Below, in pieces: positions 61,401 to 64,000 of a stretch of 64,000 nt of DNA. The notes beneath the pieces were generated by a model. It worked only from the letters and a program-made list of their open reading frames with translations. It did no database searches and had not been told where the DNA came from. Position numbers and translations under genes: made by a program. Positions within the stretch are counted from its first letter, which is position 1. Each line of letters starts with the position of its first letter. Location: positions 434,001-498,000 of the forward strand of contig CAWJWO010000018.1 of the NCBI GenBank assembly GCA_963846585.1. Direction: 5' to 3'. This stretch comes from JAAUTT01 sp963846585 (GTDB lineage Bacteria; Bacteroidota; Bacteroidia; Bacteroidales; JAAUTT01).

Positions 61401-62541
61401 GGGTTACTGAAGTTGCTGTATAAGTGGCTGCATTTGCCCCGGGAATATTAATCCATGTGCCGGTAGTATTATACTGCCATTGATAAACCGGTGCTGATTG
61501 TCCACCACTTGCAGGTGCAGTACTGGTAAATGGCAAATTAACAGGGGCACATGCCTGGGCTACGGCAGAAGCTATGGTGCCTGGATTTGAAGTTGCATAT
61601 ACATTTACAGTAACAACATTAGAATATAATAATCCGCAAGTGTTAAAATATTGTCTTACAAAATAAGTTTGTACTGAAATTGGAGTAGAATATGTTAATG
61701 TGTTGGAATTAGAAGAAGGGATATTAGTCCAGGTACCTGAACCGGCAACTGAGGAAGTTGTGGAATATTGCCACACATAAGATGGGGATGTTCCGCCTGA
61801 GGCATCAACGGTACTGGTAAATGGAGCTGCTAATGTTCCCGGGCAAATTGTTTGTATAGCCGGGGCAATGGTTCCTCCTGATGTTGGAGGATTATTAACG
61901 GTAACAGTAATATAATTATCCGAATATACAGTCCCGCAAATTCCTCTTGTAGCTTTTCTGCGGTAATAGGTTGTAGCAGTTAAACCACCCGGAGGATTGC
62001 AGGTAAGTGAATTTACACCTAAAGAATTTGTTGGAGAAAATGAAGAATTTAAACTCCATTCCCAGTCATAAGTCCAGGTGCCGGAACCTCCGCTGGGATC
62101 AGTTGTACTTGTAAATCCGGAAGGATTACCAGGGTTACTGCAAATAATCTGATTTAAAGCAATTATTCCGCCATCAAGGGCTGCAGGTTGGTTAATTGTT
62201 ACAATATTACCAAACTCATCATTAACCGGCAACGAATTATCTGAAACTTCAACTTCATATTTTCCAGCCGATAAATTAGTAAAGATATAGAATGGAGTTG
62301 AAGTTACGACAGGAGTACCTACGAGGTCGTAGTTTCCTGAAATATCCATATACAGATAATATGTATAATTTGCAGTACCTCCGGCGACTGTAGTAGTAAC
62401 AGTTCCATCTGAACCTCCGTTACAACTGGCATCTGTTTCTGTAGAACTTACGGTATATTGGCTATATAACCTTAATTGTGTAAATAATAATACTACAATG
62501 ATGGTTAAGACCCTGATAAGAATATTTCTTTTTAAAACCAT
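52435..62541 (-). CDS. Giant T9SS-exported surface protein with Ig-like and SprB-like repeats
   Basis: 3368 residues from the ATG at 62541, which gives a clean signal peptide (MVLKRNILIRVLTIIVVLLF, ending LRLYSQ). A GTG at 62565, overlapping the upstream stop, would add eight residues. Regions: SprB-like and Ig-like modules (about 30-520); one degenerate unit (about 505-587); seventeen 81-residue Ig-like units (588-1964) with NCGPG, INWW and TTTYYVDAT motifs and two Cys each; a WTTSGDGTF-type module; a jelly-roll region resembling a proprotein-convertase P domain (about 2040-2180); many SprB-like repeats (CFGD, CYNN, GLTKG-type); and a C-terminal CHU_C sorting domain (last ~85 residues: VEVYNRWGELVYMS, DGKRNGYYLPAGTYYFVI). 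The domain set is that of gliding adhesins or extracellular matrix proteins exported by T9SS and attached without PorU cleavage (type B). The downstream PorP copy overlaps its stop. GC content is visibly higher in the 17-unit block. Confidence 0.93.
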   Translation of the reverse strand: MVLKRNILIRVLTIIVVLLFTQLRLYSQYTVSSTETDASCNGGSDGTVTTTVAGGTANYTYYLYMDISGNYDLVGTPVVTSTPFYIFTNLSAGKYEVEVSDNSLPVNDEFGNIVTINQPAALDGGIIALNQIICSNPGNPSGFTSTTDPSGGSGTWTYDWEWSLNSSFSPTNSLGVNSLTCNPPGGLTATTYYRRKATRGICGTVYSDNYITVTVNNPPTSGGTIAPAIQTICPGTLAAPFTSTVDASGGTSPSYVWQYSTTSSVAGSGTWTNIPSSNSNTLTYSTPISVQTYFVRQYFNTCGLLYSNVVTVNVYATSNPGTIASAVAQACAPVNLPFTSTAPASGGQSAPVYQWQYNTTGTWINIPGANAATYTATSVTQTTSYQRTATMGCGTVNSNVLTINISNMTTPSIAVTNPLSCFNSSDAQFTATVSGGIPPYTYVWEQSSSGLPGGPWIVVGGNSNILSGIGQGLYQVIVSDVVGCPPVSKSILFIFGAPGMGGFIPADVPAPTASNQNQCFNNTVANLVATPPSNCIVQWFTTATGGVALSPATVLSAGTYYAQSQNTISGCTSSLRTAVVVTIIPIPTITSTTPGSNCGPGTVTLGAAASAGIINWWAAAVGGVSLGTGPSFTTPVLASTTTYYVDATNLGCTTAARTAVTATINPVPTITSTTPGSNCGPGAVTLGATASAGIINWWAAAVGGVSLGTGPSFTTPVIAGTTTYYVDATLAGCTTTTRTAVVATITPIPTITGTTPGSNCGPGAVTLGATASAGLINWWAAAVGGVSLGTGPSFTTPVIASTTTYYVDATIAGCTTAARTAVVATITPIPTITSTTPGSNCGPGTVTLGATASAGIINWWAAAVGGVSLGTGPSFITPVLAGTTTYYVDATIAGCTTAARTAVTATINPIPTITSTTPGSNCGPGAVTLGATASAGIINWWAAAVGGVSLGTGPSFTTPVLLNTTTYYVDATNAGCTTTTRTAIVATITPIPTITSTTPGSNCGPGAVTLGATASAGIINWWAGAVGGVSLGTGPSFTTPILASTTTYYVDATNTGCTTAARTAVTATINPVPAITGTTPGSNCGPGAVTLGATASAGIINWWAAATGGVSLGTGPSFTTPVIAGTTTYYVDATLAGCTTTTRTAVVATITPIPTITGTTPGSNCGPGAVTLGATASAGLINWWAAAVGGVSLGTGPSFTTPVIASTTTYYVDATIAGCTTAARTAVVATITPIPTITSTTPGSNCGPGTVTLGATASAGIINWWAAAVGGVSLGTGPSFITPVLAGTTTYYVDATIAGCTTAARTAVTATINPIPTITSTTPGSNCGPGAVTLGATASAGIINWWAAATGGVSLGTGPSFTTPILASTTTYYVDATIAGCTTAARTAITATITPIPTITSTTPGSNCGPGAVTLGATASAGIINWWAGAVGGVSLGTGPSFTTPVLASTTTYYIDATNLGCTTAARTAVTATINPVPTITSTTPGSNCGPGAVTLGATASAGIINWWAAATGGVSLGTGPSFTTPVIAGTTTYYVDATLAGCTTATRTAVVATITPIPTITGTTPGSNCGPGAVTLGATASAGLINWWAAAVGGVSLGTGPSFTTPVIASTTTYYVDATIAGCTTAARTAVVATITPIPTITSTTPGSNCGPGAVTLGATASAGIINWWAAAVGGVSLGTGPSFITPVLAGTTTYYVDATIAGCTTAARTAVTATINPIPTITSTTPGSNCGPGAVTLGATASAGIINWWAAATGGVSLGTGPSFTTPVLLNTTTYYVDATNAGCTTTTRTAIVATITPIPTITGTTPGSNCGPGAVTLGATASAGIINWWAAAVGGVSLGTGPSFTTPVLASTTTYYVDATIAGCTTAARTAVTATINPVPTITSTTPGSNCGPGAVTLGATASAGIINWWAAATGGVSLGTGPSFTTPVIAGTTTYYVDATLAGCTTTTRTAVVATINPDATAYAGANDSICHNDNIVLSDATASNYSSLLWTTSGDGTFTNAAILNTIYTPGPNDQLNGSVVLTLTASSAICPDVFSSKTVTITSTLVATVGSLTPYLIGAGTTIEIGISVNNRAALNSLGFYFVSPDGTIVTLHTNDFLCYSFASSAKVVFTTKLPASQTYDICSPQYKDKPLTGTFGAVGDWTALYGKDPANGAWRVEVTDCDNAFLQAGDITNAYIEFKDVDSHGDSVTVNYDSGNINFPINQSEDAFTCSPTDYIVPIGLKTKCSNCGPGQGATAVLTKTGGTAPYKKGKWYNQLAPSTLVATGDTVELCSGNYFAIVTDELGCIDTAFASVSSPLPINIDSIKFSNGDSLKCFGDTTSIQAYLSGGTGLKEFTINGVTKNSGQTVSGLTKGIYTLHIFDDNGCNKDTTIKIVQPTMFFADSLKVFNVTCNLAGDGKIKLKGHKGTRPYNFVLEQGGVDVGSPVISNDSAVFSGLSPANNYMVVATDNNGCNADTFNIVITQPAVLAINTIDTSNYICFGQSNGFIRFTNVSGGTRPYLYSIDGGTTWQPDSSFTNLNQGPYNLTVKDSNNCPAAFPVINLKGANKLSIDSSVVNNVTICYNNPNGSIKIYASGGNGMLTFSLDTMPYQADSTFTGLLGGIYTTHVRDTLTSCTATGTDTIKAPPAVIIDSAVTVNVHGAVNGSCTVYAKGGKGPLNYSIDGINYQKSDTFLNLSAAKYYVYVHDSLGCAAALDSFYISNLTVTVTTINVICKGDSTGSITLTVAGSAKCKYSINGGSTFQDSGKFINLLAGTYLTEVVDTITGAKFFQSDTITQPAVALKFGFISPTNPTCFNGNNGSIRVTATGIPQLQFSINDSAYSTNFQFFNLSAGNYLISVMDGNGCQKTTEKLLVDPKPIDITASITNIIGFAKGSIQILTVKNGIPPYQFSINGGSTWQSDSTFSNLNAGIYTITTQDSNYICSHDTSLRVKSGDTLFVVPVVTNINCFGDSSGIISLTMGDTIYTNPLTFIIKGPGSDSIVAVANDAYIFPNLPGGNYLVTVTDAKGAEYLNIITIKEPQKLVIIGDVADASCNYQKSDGSITTIINGGTAPYSYLWNNSSATDSLTGIPMGHYTLFVIDADSCRASQAFTVNAKDTLKVSAGPSAQICQGVPYQLNASGSAGYSWSWTPLTGLSNSFIQNPMLTTTSNGRYQVAVTDTQNCTDTASVLIAVYTNYNLQVGIETSTGFKAINKDFVDVNIPVQLEALPDSFNSYQWTPTTYLDNPASRTPIINVKSVPSGDSIEYVLVAETSNGCQQSDSIDIIVRSHGLIPTGIYPGSKHYEDQVWFLEKAPDYPDILVEVYNRWGELVYMSTGYDNSTRVFDGKRNGYYLPAGTYYFVIDFKDGTTPETGSVTIVSTGK
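56650..60780 (-). repeat. 17-unit tandem array of 243-bp coding repeats
   Basis: Seventeen in-frame units of exactly 243 bp (81 codons) with no indels in spacing. Unit 1, the N-terminal one, is 60538-60780 and unit 17 is 56650-56892. Each encodes an Ig-like domain with NCGPG, INWW, GGVSLGTGPSF, TTTYYVDAT and GCTT. Variation is concentrated at the TPV(I/L)(A/L) position, the residue after DAT, the RTA(V/I)(V/T)AT linker and the TITS/TITG start. The block is much richer in G and C than flanking DNA and has no stop codons in several other frames. Confidence 0.95.
56893..60537 (-). repeat. Higher-order repeat: three blocks of five 243-bp units
   Basis: Units recur with a period of five. Units 2, 7, 12 (and 17) share VIAG with TLAGCTT; units 3, 8, 13 share GLINWW and VIAS; units 4, 9, 14 share FITPVLAG. 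Units 5, 10, 15 and 6, 11, 16 match less strictly. The blocks are 59323-60537, 58108-59322 and 56893-58107, each 1215 bp. At DNA level the variant GTTAATTAAACC (INWW codons with Leu) appears only in units 3, 8 and 13. This indicates duplication of five-unit segments after the array first formed. Confidence 0.9.
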
Positions 62542-62564
62542 GTCTTTTATTTTAAAATGTAGCA

Positions 62565-62915
62565 CTATTTAATTATTCTGGAACTATTCTGACCGCCGCT
62601 TTCTACCAAAACCATCCATTTACGGCGTTCAGATGTATAAAAAGTATAGCTTTTCGATGAGATATGCTCCTGCTTATCAATCAATTGATAATTCAGATTC
62701 TCCATTCTCCCAAAAAGACTAATTGTACTGTTACTGACATTATTAGGCAAATCTACCGTTATTGAATATTTAAATTGGCCATTTTCTATAGTAGAATCAA
62801 GCTTGCAGCTAAATTTTATATTTTGCGCTTCTAACTTTCCGGCAAAAATGAAAATTAATATAATGAAACCAGTTATTCGTATGGTTTTATTAATTATTGA
62901 ATTTAAATCGTTCAT
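62565..62915 (-). CDS. Small secreted protein of unknown function
   Basis: 116 residues. The N-terminus has a hydrophobic segment (about 13-27, RITGFIILIFIFAG) and a likely signal cleavage after KLEAQ (residue 31). The remainder is a small beta-rich domain (FKYSITVDLPNN, STISLFGRMENLNYQLID, YTFYTSERRKWMVLVES). I do not recognise a family. It is the first gene of the run that continues with the giant surface protein: its TAG stop touches the alternative GTG start (TAGTG), so the two are co-transcribed. A role as accessory or chaperone of the giant protein is a guess. Confidence 0.7.
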   Translation of the reverse strand: MNDLNSIINKTIRITGFIILIFIFAGKLEAQNIKFSCKLDSTIENGQFKYSITVDLPNNVSNSTISLFGRMENLNYQLIDKQEHISSKSYTFYTSERRKWMVLVESGGQNSSRIIK

Positions 62916-63279
62916 AGTGCTTTACTGTTAAGTTGGCATCGTGGTAAAAAATCAATTTATGATGCTTTTCATTTTTTACGAAATAACGTAAAAATGGTTT
63001 TAAATTAGCACTTTAATTATTATGATAAATTAATTCTATCTGACAAATTACATCCTACTGCTTATGTATAATCAAACAATTTTATTATAAAAAATTAATG
63101 ATAATAAGCTTTTTGGCTATCATTCAATACGTTAAATAATCGTGGATAAATTTAAATAATTTTCACTAGTTATTGATAAAAGTTATTAACGTGTGGATGA
63201 CATACTAAAATGGCCGTTATAAAAGCTTTTAAACAGATAAGGCCCTGAAAAAAAAGATAAATTGTTAGTAATTAATATT
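62916..63279. other. Gene-free AT-rich spacer with a small inverted repeat
   Basis: This 364-bp gap lies between rnr and the small secreted protein, both on the minus strand. The only structure noted is TTTTTACG-AAATAA-CGTAAAAA (62973-62994), an inverted repeat 58 bases before the small gene that may be an operator or leader hairpin. None of the phrase repeats occurs here, unlike most other spacers. Promoter for the surface-protein operon should lie here but no convincing TAnnTTTG was found. Confidence 0.6.
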
Positions 63280-64000
63280 CTATTTGAATGTATCTAATCT
63301 GAAATCCAATTGCTTCTTCGGGAGGTTTGCCCGGTAAACTTCAACTTTTACAGGATCTCCAAGCTGATACCTTTTGTGTTTATGTTTGCCGGTAATGCAA
63401 AAATTATCTTCATCAAATTCATAAAAGTCATCTACCAATTCGCGCATAGCTACGAGTCCCTCGCATTTATTGTCAACAAGTTCCACAAAAAATCCCCATT
63501 CGGTAACTCCTGATATTACCCCGTCAAAGATTTGTCCTATTTTATCGCTCATAAATTCTACCTGTTTATATTTAATCGAAGCCCGTTCTGCATCCATTGC
63601 GCGTTTTTCCATTTCTGACGATTTTTTACACATATCATCATACAGTTCTTTTACAGGAGTTTGTCCGCTATTGAGATAATAATCAAGTAAACGGTGGACC
63701 ATAATGTCCGGATACCGGCGAATAGGAGATGTGAAATGAGTATAGTATTTAAATGCCAAACCATAATGTCCTATATTGTCAGTTGAGTATTCAGCCTTGG
63801 CCATTGAGCGTAATGCCAGTGTTTCTATAAGGTTTTGTTCAGTTTTACCCCTAACCTGTTCAATTAGTTTGTTTAGTGATTCAGAAATTCTTTTTGCAGA
63901 CGAAGTGTGTATGGAATAGCCAAATTTAGTGACAAACGCGGCAAACGATTCGAGACGGTCAATCTTCGGCTGGTCATGCACGCGATAAACAAATAGGTTA
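63280..64000 (-). CDS. rnr: Ribonuclease R, C-terminal part (5' end outside window)
   Basis: The minus-strand frame is open to the right edge, so only the last ~240 residues are visible. They contain the end of the RNB catalytic domain (FVYRVHDQPKIDRLESFAAF, LALRSMAKAEYSTDNIGHYG, LAFKYYTHFTSPIRRYPDIM, VHRLL) and a C-terminal S1 RNA-binding domain (IGQIFDGVISGVTEWGFFVE, CEGLVAMREL, YQLGDPVKVEVYRANL). It is a processive 3'-5' exoribonuclease acting on structured RNA. An apparent GTG at 63981 is an internal Val (YRVHDQP), not the start. Confidence 0.95.
   Translation of the reverse strand, partial: NLFVYRVHDQPKIDRLESFAAFVTKFGYSIHTSSAKRISESLNKLIEQVRGKTEQNLIETLALRSMAKAEYSTDNIGHYGLAFKYYTHFTSPIRRYPDIMVHRLLDYYLNSGQTPVKELYDDMCKKSSEMEKRAMDAERASIKYKQVEFMSDKIGQIFDGVISGVTEWGFFVELVDNKCEGLVAMRELVDDFYEFDEDNFCITGKHKHKRYQLGDPVKVEVYRANLPKKQLDFRLDTFK

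Overview
The window is bacterial chromosome from the phylum Bacteroidota. It is AT-rich and has long, low-complexity intergenic spacers. It carries much of a type IX secretion / gliding apparatus: GldH, PorW/SprE, PorX, PorP/SprF, GldK-GldL-GldM-GldN, and a giant surface protein with a CHU_C-type C-terminal sorting domain. Candidate promoters are of the TAnnTTTG type, and SD sequences are weak or absent. I cannot name a genus; a Bacteroidales- or Flavobacteriales-like environmental organism is a reasonable inference.

Layout. 1-8 kb: the 3' part of a RicT/PSP1 gene overlapping gldH, then trmB, mrp, porW and porX. 8-11.7 kb: a DUF4197 gene and a repeat-rich island with a lone MobV-type relaxase gene between two related imperfect palindromes, then an HU/SPOR membrane protein. 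11.8-16.6 kb: nucleotide-sugar genes (WbpB-like oxidoreductase, UDP-HexNAc dehydrogenase, galE, rfbB). 16.7-25 kb: housekeeping genes (glmS, a short GT5 protein, panC, panD, rfaE2-like, radA) and a double-ATPase peptide ABC protein with no canonical start codon. 25-37.5 kb: a class A PBP, topA, a degenerate ureohydrolase, and the porP-gldK-gldL-gldM-gldN locus. 37.6-44.5 kb: a GT39-type membrane glycosyltransferase, a two-domain lipoprotein esterase, a GH2 and a GH5 enzyme. 44.7-52.4 kb: Wzc and Wza, ribE, a histidine kinase, a radical SAM protein, a DUF4296 lipoprotein and a second PorP. 52.4-62.9 kb: a gene for a roughly 3370-residue secreted protein and a small secreted protein that starts the same operon. 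63.3 kb to the end: the 3' part of rnr.

The genes combine into an export theme. PorX (with a possible kinase partner at 48.8 kb) would regulate; GldKLMN, PorW and PorP would form the motor and translocon accessories; the giant Ig/SprB-like protein, encoded beside its own PorP, is the probable cargo. Sugar-nucleotide enzymes, Wza/Wzc and the GT39 protein supply a surface polysaccharide or lipid decoration.

Three unusual things stand out. (1) A four-member family of about 110-120 bp imperfect palindromes has a conserved centre and divergent arms; three copies abut stop codons and two flank the MobV gene. (2) Nearly every intergenic spacer is built from a small vocabulary of short repeated phrases, on both strands, which in several cases supply the stop codon or the last residues of the adjacent gene. 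(3) The giant protein contains 17 tandem 243-bp units arranged in a five-unit (1215-bp) higher-order period. No tRNA, rRNA or CRISPR array was seen.
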